Assembly: GCA_016201275.1 (NCBI GenBank)
Contig: JACQDB010000017.1
Span: 62,001 to 126,000, forward strand
Direction of reading: 5' to 3'
DNA: 64,000 nucleotides
From: Acidobacteriota bacterium
GTDB taxonomy: Bacteria > Acidobacteriota > Blastocatellia > UBA7656
In this document: positions 1 to 8,521 of the stretch, piece after piece
Layout: each line of letters begins with the position of its first letter
How positions within the stretch are numbered: the first letter of the stretch is position 1
Program-made: the position numbers and the translations under genes
Notes under the pieces: generated by a model
Told to the model about the DNA's origin: nothing
Database searches by the model: none
The model's input: the letters and a program-made list of their open reading frames with translations, nothing else

Positions 1-13
1 TGCCCATGAAGTG

Positions 14-36
14 CGGACGACCTTGCGGTGGTCGCC
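14..36. repeat. Palindrome fragment related to the 60 kb MITE core
   Basis: GACGACC and GGTGGTCG flank TTGC here. The same core (GCGACC, TTGC, GGTGGTCGC) occurs inside the repeat copy at 38071-38158 and, slightly changed, in the element at 60164-60273. The rest of the first 107 bases shows no gene; it is the tail of an intergenic gap cut by the window edge. Confidence 0.4.
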
Positions 37-107
37 CCGTTAACGGCACAGATGAGCAACGGCGCTGATGAGCAATGGACGGTTGAGGTTTCCTCCGCCG
101 CAATTCA

Positions 108-1460
108 TCAGGCCTTCATCATGCGCTGCACCTGCGTTTCAACTTCGTTTTGAATGTCCTGTAAATGCGCGGCGCTATCGGCTTCAAAACGCATCACCAG
201 CACCGGCTGCGTATTCGAGGCGCGAATCAATCCCCAGCCGTGTTCAAACAGAATTCTCGCGCCGTCTATATCAATTACCTGATGCGTCTTCTTGAAGGCT
301 TCGGTGAGTTTCGCCACTACGCCGAATTTTTGCTCATCGGGGCAATCGAAACGAATCTCAGGGGTGTTGACCGTCGGCGGCAAATCGGCCAGCAAAGATG
401 ACAACGGCGCGTCGGTGTTCGATAGAATTTCCATCAACCTGGCACCTGCATACAACGCATCGTCATAACCGAAATAGCGCTGCTTGAAAAAGATGTGACC
501 GCTCATTTCACCGGCCAGCGCCGCGCCTTGCTCTTTCATCGCCGACTTAATCAACGAATGCCCGACCTTCCACATAATCGCCTTGCCGCCTTGACGGGTG
601 ATGTCGTCAAACAGCGTTTGCGAGCATTTCACTTCGGCAATAAAGGTCGCGCCGGGTTCTTGCTGTAAAATGGCGCGAGCGAAAATCACCATCAATTGAT
701 CGCCCCAAATCACCTTGCCGGTTTCATCCACGACGCCTATGCGGTCGGCATCGCCGTCAAAAGCTATCGCCAAGTCGGCCTGCTGTTCATGCACGGCAGC
801 AATGGCGAAGCGCATATTTTCCAGCACCGTAGGGTCGGGGTGATGATGGGGAAAACGGCTGTCGGGTTCGCAAAATAATTCGACGACTTCACAGCCCATG
901 TCTCGATACAGCGGCGCGGCGATGAAGCCGCCCATGCCGTTGCCTGCATCTACTACGACTTTCAATCGGCGCGCCCCGAGTTTCACATTAGTAGCGATAA
1001 ACTCTTGGTAACCGGGAATGACATTCAATTCGAGAGCGCTGCCCTGACCGCTGGCAAAGGCTTTGGACAAAGCGATGGTTTTGATGCGGTTGATCTGTGC
1101 GCCGAAGATCGAGCTTTTGTCGAGACAGATTTTGAAGCCGTTATTATCGGCGGGATTATGGCTGCCGGTAATCATCACGCCGGCATCTACATTTTCGGTG
1201 AACAAGGTGTAGTACAAAACCGGCGTCGGAACCATGCCGACATCTACAACATCGCAGCCGGTTTCATTCAAGCCTTGAATCATCAGGTCACGAAAGCGCG
1301 GCGAGCTTTCGCGGGCATCGCGCCCCAGGCTGATGCGGCGGGCGTTATTCTCCTGATAAAACGTGCCGATAGCGCGCGCTACATCATAAACCGTCGCCTC
1401 GGTTAAATCCTTATCAACCACGCCGCGTATATCGTACTCCCGAAAAATATGCTCATTCAT
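108..1460 (-). CDS. manB: Phosphomannomutase/phosphoglucomutase
   Basis: Alpha-D-phosphohexomutase of 450 aa that interconverts sugar 6- and 1-phosphates in the cytoplasm, feeding GDP-mannose and other sugar nucleotides. Visible family motifs are the N-terminal FREYDIRG, the phosphoserine loop TGSHNP, the metal loop DGDADR, the sugar-binding GEMSGH, and the C-terminal phosphate-binding RASNTQP. I chose the ATG at 1460 because CAGGAG lies just upstream; a longer reading to 1505 adds 15 residues unlike the family. It is divergent from the peptidase gene that follows. Family assignment is firm; whether mannose or glucose phosphate is the main substrate cannot be read from sequence. It fits the glycan genes at 9.8-12 and 40-48 kb. 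Confidence 0.93.
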   Translation of the reverse strand: MNEHIFREYDIRGVVDKDLTEATVYDVARAIGTFYQENNARRISLGRDARESSPRFRDLMIQGLNETGCDVVDVGMVPTPVLYYTLFTENVDAGVMITGSHNPADNNGFKICLDKSSIFGAQINRIKTIALSKAFASGQGSALELNVIPGYQEFIATNVKLGARRLKVVVDAGNGMGGFIAAPLYRDMGCEVVELFCEPDSRFPHHHPDPTVLENMRFAIAAVHEQQADLAIAFDGDADRIGVVDETGKVIWGDQLMVIFARAILQQEPGATFIAEVKCSQTLFDDITRQGGKAIMWKVGHSLIKSAMKEQGAALAGEMSGHIFFKQRYFGYDDALYAGARLMEILSNTDAPLSSLLADLPPTVNTPEIRFDCPDEQKFGVVAKLTEAFKKTHQVIDIDGARILFEHGWGLIRASNTQPVLVMRFEADSAAHLQDIQNEVETQVQRMMKA

Positions 1461-1732
1461 TTTCTCTTCTCCTGTTTGCGGATTGCGGTCTGCTGCTCGC
1501 ACCACCGATGCAGCAAAGCATGAGAATACACCTCAAGCAACCGGCGCGTCATGACCCTGAGGGCTTATCCTTGGGTTTGCAAGAGGCGATATTTTTTTAT
1601 TGTAGCCAGCATTTTGTTGATGCTATGCTGTGGCCGCGTGTTACTGCCGGGTCTGGCAAAATTCGCCTGGTCTCTTCAAAATTAGAGGCGATTGCAATTT
1701 CAAAATTCATAAGTGGTAAAGGAAGCTCCTCC

Positions 1733-4501
1733 ATGAAACGACTGCTTACCATTGTGCTGGTCTGTCTGTTTTTTTCGCCTTGGGTTTTCGCCATTGACTG
1801 GCGTTTGCATCCGGCTATGGCAACGGCCTTAACCTTTGGCTATCGGCAAAACGGCAGCGTCGTGGGCGCGGTCAGCGACCCGACCGGCGCGGCAATCGTC
1901 GCCGCCAGAGTGCGTTTGCGCTCCCTTGCAGGCGACCCCATCGCCGAAACGCAAAGCGACACGGCAGGGCGATTTGCCTTTGCCAGAGTGCCACCGGGAA
2001 CCTATCAAATCGTCGTTGACGCCGCCGGTTTCGTACAGTCTGAAACGCCCACCGTCACGGTTACAAGCGAAGGCAAAGCCAGCGTCGCAGTGCGGCTGAA
2101 CGTCGCGCCGATCAGCGATAAAATTGAGGTCGCGGCGATTAACCCGATTTATCAGAAACTGCGAACCGCGAAACTGAGCGGCGAATTTGCGGCGGTCAAC
2201 AATCTGGTCATCAAACGCGACACCGCTATTATTACTTTCAAAACCGGACAACTCTTCTTCCTCGCGCCGGTCGAAGGCAAGGTTACGGCTGCGGTCTTTT
2301 TAGGCGAAGGACAATTTCAAATGACCCCGCTGGTTGATATTGAAGGCAAAAATCTGAGCCACTACACCGGCAAAACTTCTTTCGAGGACAGCTTCAACAA
2401 AATGGTCATACGCTTCACCGACCAGACCTACGAGGAAATGAAAAAGCAGGTCAGCGTGCAAAGTGCGCCGTTGAACTCCGACGCTCAAGGATTCTTTGAG
2501 CATCATCGCCGTATGCTTCGCAAAGGCAAGACCGGCTTGTTTTCACTGGCCGCGACCTTGTTACGCTACAACCTTGATGCGCGCATCTGCATGGATTTGA
2601 TGTGGCAAGGCGGACAAGGCGGTTTGTTCAATGCCTACTTTGACGCCAAACATTACGGCGATATGTTGTACGGCATAGACCCTTTGGGCGCGCCGTTCGT
2701 CAATCCCGAAGAGGTGGTGCTGGCGAACTTCAACGAAACCAGCACAGGGATATGGGTCGCCAGCCATATCGCCGATCATTATCAATCGCCAGCCGTGTTT
2801 GACGAAACTCATGCGCTGATTGATTTCAGCCATCATCAGATTGACGCGACCATGAAAGGCAAACGCCTGGATGCCACCGACAAAGCTCAATTCAAAGCGC
2901 GGGTGGATGGCGCGCAGGTGTTGCCCTTCGAGTTGTTCGGTAAACTGCGCGTCAAAAAAATCGCCGACGAACAAGGCCGCGAATTGCGCTTCATACAGGA
3001 AGACAAAGATGAAGACGCCGATTTATATGTCATTCTTGCCGAACCGCTGAAGCAGGCGAAAGACTATGCGCTGACCTTTGAATATGGCGGCGACGATGCG
3101 GTGATGGATAGCGGCGGCGGCAACTACACACTGGTCACGCGCTCCAGTTGGTATCCCAATTCCGGTTTCGGCGAAGACCGTGCGACTTATGAAATGACGC
3201 TGCGGACGGCGAAAGATTTGACGATGGTAGCGACCGGACAACTGGTCAGCGAAACCGTTGAAGGCGACAAAGCAGTTACCAAATGGAAAAGCGATGTGCC
3301 CTTGGCAGTCGCCGGTTTCAATTATGGCAACTTCAAAAAAAGCATCGTGCAGGACGACAAGACCAAATACACTTTAGAGACCTATGCCAATCGCGACATC
3401 CCCGATTACCTGAAAGATATACAGCGCCAGGTCGAGCAGTTGCAGGCCGCCGGAATGGCGGTTCCCGTTACTTTGGGGTCGCTCAATACCACCAGCATGA
3501 TGGAGAAGGCCAGAAGCGAAGCGCAAATCTCCATGCAGATTTATACGGATATGTTCGGGGCCTTGCCGTATGGGCGGCTGGCGCTGACGCAGCAACCGTA
3601 TGCGAATTTCGGGCAGGCGTGGCCGATGCTGGTTTATATGCCGTTGACGGCTTTTTTAGACTCGACGTTTCGGCATCAATTGGGACTCGACCGCGCCACT
3701 AACTTTTTCAAAATCGTAGCGGCGCACGAAGTGGCACATCAATGGTGGGGGCATATCATCGGTTGGAAATCGTACCGCGACCAGTGGATGAGCGAAGGCT
3801 TTGCCGAATTTTCGGCGTCCATCTTTGCTCAAGCGGTTTATAAAAATGATAAGTTTCTGGAGTTCTGGAAAGAAGAGCGCGAAAAGATTTTGACCAGGAA
3901 CCGCGAAGGCAAGCGGCCTTGCGAAGTCGGTTCGGTTTATATGGGCTATCGTCTGGACTCGCCCAAAACCGGGCGCGTCACCCAGGCGATGATTTATCCG
4001 AAAGGCGCGTTCATTCTTCATATGCTGCGGATGCTGATGTGGGATCGCACCACCGGCGACCAGCGCTTCAAAGAGATGATGAAAGATTTTGTGAAGACCC
4101 ATTTCAACACCAATGTTTCGACGATGGATTTTCAACGCATCGTCGAAAAGCATATGACCAGAGAGATGGATTTGGACAGCAACGGCAAAATGAATTGGTT
4201 TTTCAGCGAGTGGGTTTTCTATACCTCTATACCGGATTACAAATTGGAATATCGCTTTGAACCCGGCGAAGGCGGCAAGGTCAAACTGCTGTTCAAAATT
4301 ACCCAGAGCAAGGTGGACGAAGCGTTCAAGATGCGAGTGCCGATTTACCTGGATTTCGACGGCAAGTTGACGCGGCTCGGTTCCGTGACCATTCAAGGCA
4401 ATCAAACCACCCATGAAGTCAGTGTGATGCTGCCGCAAAAACCCAAGCGCGTTTCGCTTTGCTCTTACGAAGACGTGTTGTGTACAACCGACAATCGCTA
4501 G
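1733..4501 (+). CDS. Exported M1-family zinc metallopeptidase with carboxypeptidase-regulatory domain
   Basis: A 922-aa protein with a signal peptide (MKRLLTIVLVCLFF onward) and a carboxypeptidase-regulatory-like beta sandwich near residues 40-115 (VGAVSDPTGAAIVAARV). A long middle region leads to a gluzincin catalytic domain. HEVAHQWWG gives zinc ligands H665 and H669 and catalytic E666; WMSEGFAEF supplies the third ligand E688. The classical aminopeptidase GxMEN motif is not evident; the corresponding stretch reads FGQAWPMLVYMP, so substrate handling may differ from PepN. The start at 1733 is preferred over an upstream reading from 1508 because it begins the signal peptide and has AAGGAA upstream. 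Probably secreted or periplasmic peptide degradation; the exact substrate is unknown. Confidence 0.85.
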   Translation: MKRLLTIVLVCLFFSPWVFAIDWRLHPAMATALTFGYRQNGSVVGAVSDPTGAAIVAARVRLRSLAGDPIAETQSDTAGRFAFARVPPGTYQIVVDAAGFVQSETPTVTVTSEGKASVAVRLNVAPISDKIEVAAINPIYQKLRTAKLSGEFAAVNNLVIKRDTAIITFKTGQLFFLAPVEGKVTAAVFLGEGQFQMTPLVDIEGKNLSHYTGKTSFEDSFNKMVIRFTDQTYEEMKKQVSVQSAPLNSDAQGFFEHHRRMLRKGKTGLFSLAATLLRYNLDARICMDLMWQGGQGGLFNAYFDAKHYGDMLYGIDPLGAPFVNPEEVVLANFNETSTGIWVASHIADHYQSPAVFDETHALIDFSHHQIDATMKGKRLDATDKAQFKARVDGAQVLPFELFGKLRVKKIADEQGRELRFIQEDKDEDADLYVILAEPLKQAKDYALTFEYGGDDAVMDSGGGNYTLVTRSSWYPNSGFGEDRATYEMTLRTAKDLTMVATGQLVSETVEGDKAVTKWKSDVPLAVAGFNYGNFKKSIVQDDKTKYTLETYANRDIPDYLKDIQRQVEQLQAAGMAVPVTLGSLNTTSMMEKARSEAQISMQIYTDMFGALPYGRLALTQQPYANFGQAWPMLVYMPLTAFLDSTFRHQLGLDRATNFFKIVAAHEVAHQWWGHIIGWKSYRDQWMSEGFAEFSASIFAQAVYKNDKFLEFWKEEREKILTRNREGKRPCEVGSVYMGYRLDSPKTGRVTQAMIYPKGAFILHMLRMLMWDRTTGDQRFKEMMKDFVKTHFNTNVSTMDFQRIVEKHMTREMDLDSNGKMNWFFSEWVFYTSIPDYKLEYRFEPGEGGKVKLLFKITQSKVDEAFKMRVPIYLDFDGKLTRLGSVTIQGNQTTHEVSVMLPQKPKRVSLCSYEDVLCTTDNR

Positions 4502-4641
4502 GCGAGGCGAACCACATTGCCCGTATGACAAAATCGTGTAAAGTAAGATTCAAGCGGTGGAGGCTGCGAAGGTGGACGCATTATGAATAAGGAATCGTGC
4601 GGAATCAGTTGTCCAGTGATGATCCGCGCTGACGGGATGAC

Positions 4642-5355
4642 ATGAGAATCTTTGCAATTGGTGATTTGCATCTCGAAGGCGGCACCGGCAAAACCATGGA
4701 ACGCTTTGGCGAGAACTGGCGCAATCACGATGAGAAAATTTTCCAAGCCTGGGAACAACTCGGACGCGACGACGATGTTTTATTAATCGTCGGGGATTCC
4801 AGTTGGGCGCTGCGTCTTCACGAAGCGCAGCCCGATTTAGACCGTATAGGCCGCATGAAAGGTCTCAAGCTTTTATTCAAAGGCAATCACGATTATTGGT
4901 GGCAGTCTGTTGCAAAGATGGCCGCCGTGCTGCATCCTTCCATCAACATCATGCAAGGCAATTCCCTCATCATCAATCGCGTTGCTATCGCCGGAACTCG
5001 CGGCTGGCTGTGTCCTAACGATGCTTACTTTGAACCGGCGGACGAAAAAATTTATCAGCGCGAAGTGCAACGCTTGAAGACGGCGCTTGATAGTTTGCAG
5101 GAACACCAAGCCGATTTCGATTTCCTGATTGTGGCGCTACACTATCCGCCGACCAATATGCTGCACCACTCCAGTGGATTTACCGACTTGATGGACGCGC
5201 ATCAGGCCAACGCCTGTGTGTATGGGCATCTGCACGGCGAGTCTATCAAAACCGCGTTGACCGGCTGGCGCGGCACAACCTTTCATTATCTGGTCAGTGC
5301 CGATGCCGTGGATTTCGCGCCTGCCGAAATTGATCTGTCGAGGAAAAAAGCGTGA
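4642..5355 (+). CDS. Calcineurin-like metallophosphoesterase
   Basis: A 237-aa soluble protein with the ordered dimetal phosphoesterase motifs: D-x-H at GDLHLE, GDSSW in place of GD(x)2D-type wording, GNHDYWW, the histidine of VALHYPP, and GHLHGE near the C-terminus. It has no signal peptide. The following M14 carboxypeptidase starts within its stop codon (GTGA overlap at 5352-5355), so the two are translationally coupled. Members of this group are phosphatases or nucleotide hydrolases of largely unassigned substrate; the sequence does not settle which. Confidence 0.85.
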   Translation: MRIFAIGDLHLEGGTGKTMERFGENWRNHDEKIFQAWEQLGRDDDVLLIVGDSSWALRLHEAQPDLDRIGRMKGLKLLFKGNHDYWWQSVAKMAAVLHPSINIMQGNSLIINRVAIAGTRGWLCPNDAYFEPADEKIYQREVQRLKTALDSLQEHQADFDFLIVALHYPPTNMLHHSSGFTDLMDAHQANACVYGHLHGESIKTALTGWRGTTFHYLVSADAVDFAPAEIDLSRKKA

Positions 5356-7037
5356 AGCGGATAGCCCTGCTGTTATGCCTGGTATTTTTTGCGATGACCA
5401 TAAAATCTCAAACCCAATCGCTTCCCCAATCCCGCGCCGAACGCACGAACTATGAAGAGACTTCGCGCTATGCCGACGTGTTGGAATTCATCCACCAACT
5501 GCAACTGAATAGCCAGGAGATCAAAGTGGAATCGTTTGCCACCACCCACGCAGGCCGTTCGTTGCCGCTGGTCATATTGTCGCGGCAACCCGCCGCCGCG
5601 CCGCAAACGCGCAGGAATGCCGCCAAGCCTGTGGTCTTCATTATGGCCAACATCCACGCCGGTGAGGTCGAAGGCAAAGAGGCCATGCAGCACCTGATGC
5701 GCGATGTCGTAGCAGGGCAGTTGAATGCGCTGCTCGATAAAATGATTTTGTTGATCGCGCCGATTTACAATGCCGACGGCAACGAAAAAATTGACATCAA
5801 CAATCGCACCGCACAGAACGGCCCGAAAGGCGGCGTCGGCACCAGAGAGAACGGCGAGAAACTCGACCTCAACCGCGATTACATGAAAGTGGAAGCGGCG
5901 GAAGCCAGAGGCTTGATTGAAAATGTTTTCAATCGCTATGACCCACAAGTGGTCATGGATTTGCACACCACGAACGGTTCGTATCACGGCTATGCGTTGA
6001 CCTATTCGCCGTCTTTGAATCCCAATACTGACCGTCGCATCCTCGCCTTTATGCGCGACAAACTTTTCCCTGCGGTGACGCGAAGGCTTTGGGAAAAGCA
6101 TCACTATCACACCTATTTTTACGGCAATTTCTCTCAGGAAGGCCGTCCGCAAAACGAATTGAACCCCGACCAAGTGAGCGCCCCGAAAGCTTGGGCGACC
6201 TTCGATCATCGTCCGCGTTTCGGCAACAACTACGAAGGCTTGCGAAACCGTCTGGCGATTTTAAGCGAGGCGTATTCGTATCTGGATTTCCGCACACGCG
6301 TTGATGTGACCGATAAATTCGTCCGCGCAATTTTGCAATTCATCGCCGCACGCCCTGCCGCCATCATCAAGCTGGCGCGTGATGCCGATAAATTTTCGAC
6401 AGCGACCGGAACCACCAAAGGCAATGAAGACGGCTTCGGCGTGAACTTTGAATTGAAGGCGTCGGCAAAGCCCGTAGCGATTTTGGTCGGCTCGGTCAAT
6501 CGCGTCATAGACCCGCGCACCAACAAACCTCGACTTGAAGCCAACACAGAAGCGCGCCCTGTATTGATGACCGAATACGGCGAGTTTCAAGCTACCAAAC
6601 GAGTGCCGCCGCCGCTGGCTTACATACTGAAGCCCGAACAACGCAAGCTGATTGATATGTTGTTGACGCACGGCATCGTGGTGGAAACGACAAAACAGGA
6701 AGTGACGCTTGCGGTCGAGCAATCGGTGATTCAAGAAATCAGTCGCGCCCCGCGAGCCTTTCAAGGTCACAGAGAAACCAAACTCCAGGTCGAAATCAAA
6801 CCCGGCAAAGAGAAATTTCCGGCAGGCTCGTTTCTGGTTTCAACGCATCAAGCGAAAGCCGCTCTGCTCTTTTATCTGCTCGATGCCGAAAGCGACGATG
6901 GCTTGGTGAACTGGAATTTTTTAGATAACGAGTTGGACGCGGCGATGAAGAGCGGGGCGCGAATCTATCCGATTTATCGCTTGAACGCTTTACCCAAAAC
7001 CCCGCGAGTGGTGTTGAAGAAAATCACCGAAAAGTAA
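5352..7037 (+). CDS. Exported M14-family zinc carboxypeptidase
   Basis: A 561-aa protein starting with GTG and a signal peptide (MKRIALLLCLVFFAM). The M14 zinc site is clear: NIHAGEVEGKEA gives H102 and E105, and DLHTTNG gives the third ligand H205; DLNRDYMK lies between them as in the family. The C-terminal 200 residues are less conserved and probably accessory. GAGGAAAA precedes the GTG inside the upstream phosphoesterase gene. With the M1 peptidase at 1733-4501 it suggests an external protein-degrading lifestyle. Cleavage specificity is not predictable. Confidence 0.88.
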   Translation: MKRIALLLCLVFFAMTIKSQTQSLPQSRAERTNYEETSRYADVLEFIHQLQLNSQEIKVESFATTHAGRSLPLVILSRQPAAAPQTRRNAAKPVVFIMANIHAGEVEGKEAMQHLMRDVVAGQLNALLDKMILLIAPIYNADGNEKIDINNRTAQNGPKGGVGTRENGEKLDLNRDYMKVEAAEARGLIENVFNRYDPQVVMDLHTTNGSYHGYALTYSPSLNPNTDRRILAFMRDKLFPAVTRRLWEKHHYHTYFYGNFSQEGRPQNELNPDQVSAPKAWATFDHRPRFGNNYEGLRNRLAILSEAYSYLDFRTRVDVTDKFVRAILQFIAARPAAIIKLARDADKFSTATGTTKGNEDGFGVNFELKASAKPVAILVGSVNRVIDPRTNKPRLEANTEARPVLMTEYGEFQATKRVPPPLAYILKPEQRKLIDMLLTHGIVVETTKQEVTLAVEQSVIQEISRAPRAFQGHRETKLQVEIKPGKEKFPAGSFLVSTHQAKAALLFYLLDAESDDGLVNWNFLDNELDAAMKSGARIYPIYRLNALPKTPRVVLKKITEK

Positions 7038-7225
7038 AACCCAGCGGTGATCCAAAACGCGAATGGCATTGCGTTGAGCGATGCCCAAAAAGATAGTGGC
7101 TCAATCAGGAGAGATGCAGTTTGAAGTTCCACCTGCAGGCGGCGGTTTCCGCAAGCAATCAAGTCGCCTGAAAGCGAAACCCAAACTTTTCTTTCCCCTA
7201 CCTTGCCCCGCTACAAAAAAAGATA

Positions 7226-7257
7226 TTGACTGTGGAACCGCTTCCAGAGTTTATAAT
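7226..7257 (+). promoter_or_regulatory. MerR-type promoter with operator dyad in a long spacer
   Basis: TTGACT (7226-7231) and TATAAT (7252-7257) are separated by 20 bp, or 19 if TTATAA is the -10. Such long spacers are typical of promoters that MerR proteins untwist. Inside the spacer TGGAA (7233-7237) mirrors TTCCA (7242-7246), and outer ACT/AGT at 7229-7231 and 7248-7250 extend the dyad. The GTG start of the regulator lies 7 bases after the -10, so the transcript is probably leaderless. Confidence 0.75.
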
Positions 7258-7263
7258 CATTGC

Positions 7264-7770
7264 GTGACTGACCAAGCTTCCGCAAAATCGTTTCTACGTT
7301 CCGGCGAACTGGCGCGCTTGGCCGGCGTCAGTGCCGACACGTTGCGGCATTATGAACGCAGAGGCTTGCTTGCGCCGCGTCGTTCGCGCAACGGGTACCG
7401 CGAATATTCTTTGCCGATGTTGGAGCGCGTGCGCGTCATACGGCGAGCGATTGCCTGCGGCTTTACCATTGATGAACTGGCAAAAATCTTCAGGGCCAAA
7501 GATCAAGGCGGCGCGCCTTGTCGTCAAGTTCGCCAACTGGCGCAAACCAAATTGACCGACGTAGAACGACAGTTGCGCGAACTGGAAGCGGTGCGCGACA
7601 ACCTCAGTTCGATGCTTGCCGATTGGGACGAACGACTGGCTCGAACAGATGAGCATCAACGCGCCGGTTTGCTGGATTCCCTAGCGAATCAGGAAACCGT
7701 CAATGTGAAAAACAATTCCCCGATCAAACGACCCAGCCTCAAATACCCGAATCAGGAGTGCAAATCATGA
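7264..7770 (+). CDS. MerR-family transcriptional regulator
   Basis: A 168-aa regulator with the MerR winged helix at residues 10-80 (SGELARLAGVSADTLRHYER, then RSRNGYREY), followed by a dimerisation helix. One cysteine in GGAPCRQVRQ matches the position of the first metal-binding cysteine of the MerR/ZntR group. The C-terminal metal-binding loop with paired cysteines is absent, so if it senses a metal the site must be different. The GTG at 7264 is chosen over an upstream reading from 7081 because promoter and operator lie directly before it. The stop overlaps the start of the next gene (ATGA, 7767-7770). The regulator likely controls itself and that exported partner. Confidence 0.88.
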   Translation: MTDQASAKSFLRSGELARLAGVSADTLRHYERRGLLAPRRSRNGYREYSLPMLERVRVIRRAIACGFTIDELAKIFRAKDQGGAPCRQVRQLAQTKLTDVERQLRELEAVRDNLSSMLADWDERLARTDEHQRAGLLDSLANQETVNVKNNSPIKRPSLKYPNQECKS

Positions 7771-8333
7771 AGAAAACACCTTGGTTTATTGGCCTTTTTG
7801 CGCTTTTCTGTGGCGCAGGCAATCTCGCGACAGCGCATCAAATCAGCGTTGCCGCTGGTACGATGAGACCACACGCTTCCGTCGCTGCATCAGCTTCGCA
7901 ATCCGACCAGCATACGCAGCATCACGCCGAAATGAATCAGCGCGGCAATCACGCTATGGGTTTTTCGCAGGACAAGACGACGCATCATTTTCGCTTGTTT
8001 GCGGATGGCGGCGCTATCGAAGTAGTCGCCAAAGAAGCGAACGATTCGCAAAGTACAGCGCAAATCCGTTCGCACCTGTCGCACATAGCGAAGATGTTTA
8101 CCGAGGGCAACTTTTCCATACCGATGCTGGTTCACGAGGAAACGCCGCCCGGCGCGGAGGTGATGAAGCAGTTGAAAGCGGTCATCACTTATCGCTATGA
8201 AGAGTTGAAGCAGGGCGGACGAGTTCGCATCACGACGGGCGACGCACAGGCGCTGGCAGCCATTCAGGAATTTCTGCGCTATCAAATCAAGGAGCATCAG
8301 ACCGGCGATTCATTGGTGGTGGGCAAGCCATAA
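7767..8333 (+). CDS. Histidine-rich exported protein, conserved, function unknown
   Basis: A 188-aa protein with a signal peptide ending near ATAHQIS. A His/Met-rich stretch (QHTQHHAEMNQRGNHAMGF) is followed by a conserved-looking core with DKTTHHF, QIRSHLSHIAKMF, PPGAEVMKQLKAVITYRYEE and RITTGDAQALAAIQEFLRYQ. AGGAG at 7754-7758 sets the ATG at 7767, which overlaps the stop of the MerR gene, so both are one operon under the dyad promoter. Histidine and methionine clusters plus a MerR partner suggest periplasmic metal binding, copper being one option. That is inference; I recognise the family only as a conserved hypothetical. Confidence 0.7.
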   Translation: MKKTPWFIGLFALFCGAGNLATAHQISVAAGTMRPHASVAASASQSDQHTQHHAEMNQRGNHAMGFSQDKTTHHFRLFADGGAIEVVAKEANDSQSTAQIRSHLSHIAKMFTEGNFSIPMLVHEETPPGAEVMKQLKAVITYRYEELKQGGRVRITTGDAQALAAIQEFLRYQIKEHQTGDSLVVGKP

Positions 8334-8409
8334 GACTCACGATAAGTCTGCGCGTATGGTGTGAAAAATTCAGGAAGCGCAGGCGGGAATTGCCCATTGC
8401 CTGAACCCG

Positions 8410-8497
8410 TTTTACCACCAAGAACACCAAGAACATGAAGGCTCTCAAAAATTACTTTGTGAACCTTGGTGTTCTTGGTGTTCTTGGTGGTGAAAAA
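8410..8497. repeat. Inverted array of 9-bp words (ACCAAGAAC / GTTCTTGGT)
   Basis: TTTTACCACCAAGAACACC begins the left arm (8410-8435), which is mirrored by repeated TTCTTGGTG words in the right arm (8467-8497). About 25 bp can pair, with a 30-nt loop. It lies in the gap between the convergent 7767-8333 and 8522-9454 genes and could end transcription from both sides. It has the same architecture as the heptamer arrays elsewhere but a different word. Confidence 0.75.
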
Positions 8498-8521
8498 ATT
8501 CTCTGCGCGATCAATCGCAGG

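Noticed and set aside
1005-1406. Plus-strand frame of 133 codons inside manB
   Set aside because: It is antisense to a well-supported gene and shows no motif.
3656-4531. Minus-strand frame of 291 codons inside the M1 peptidase gene
   Set aside because: A long shadow frame caused by codon bias; the sense protein has catalytic motifs, the shadow has none.
4502-4641. Short 20-codon frame beginning MNKESCGISC
   Set aside because: It overlaps the next gene's start, has no ribosome-binding site and no supporting pattern.
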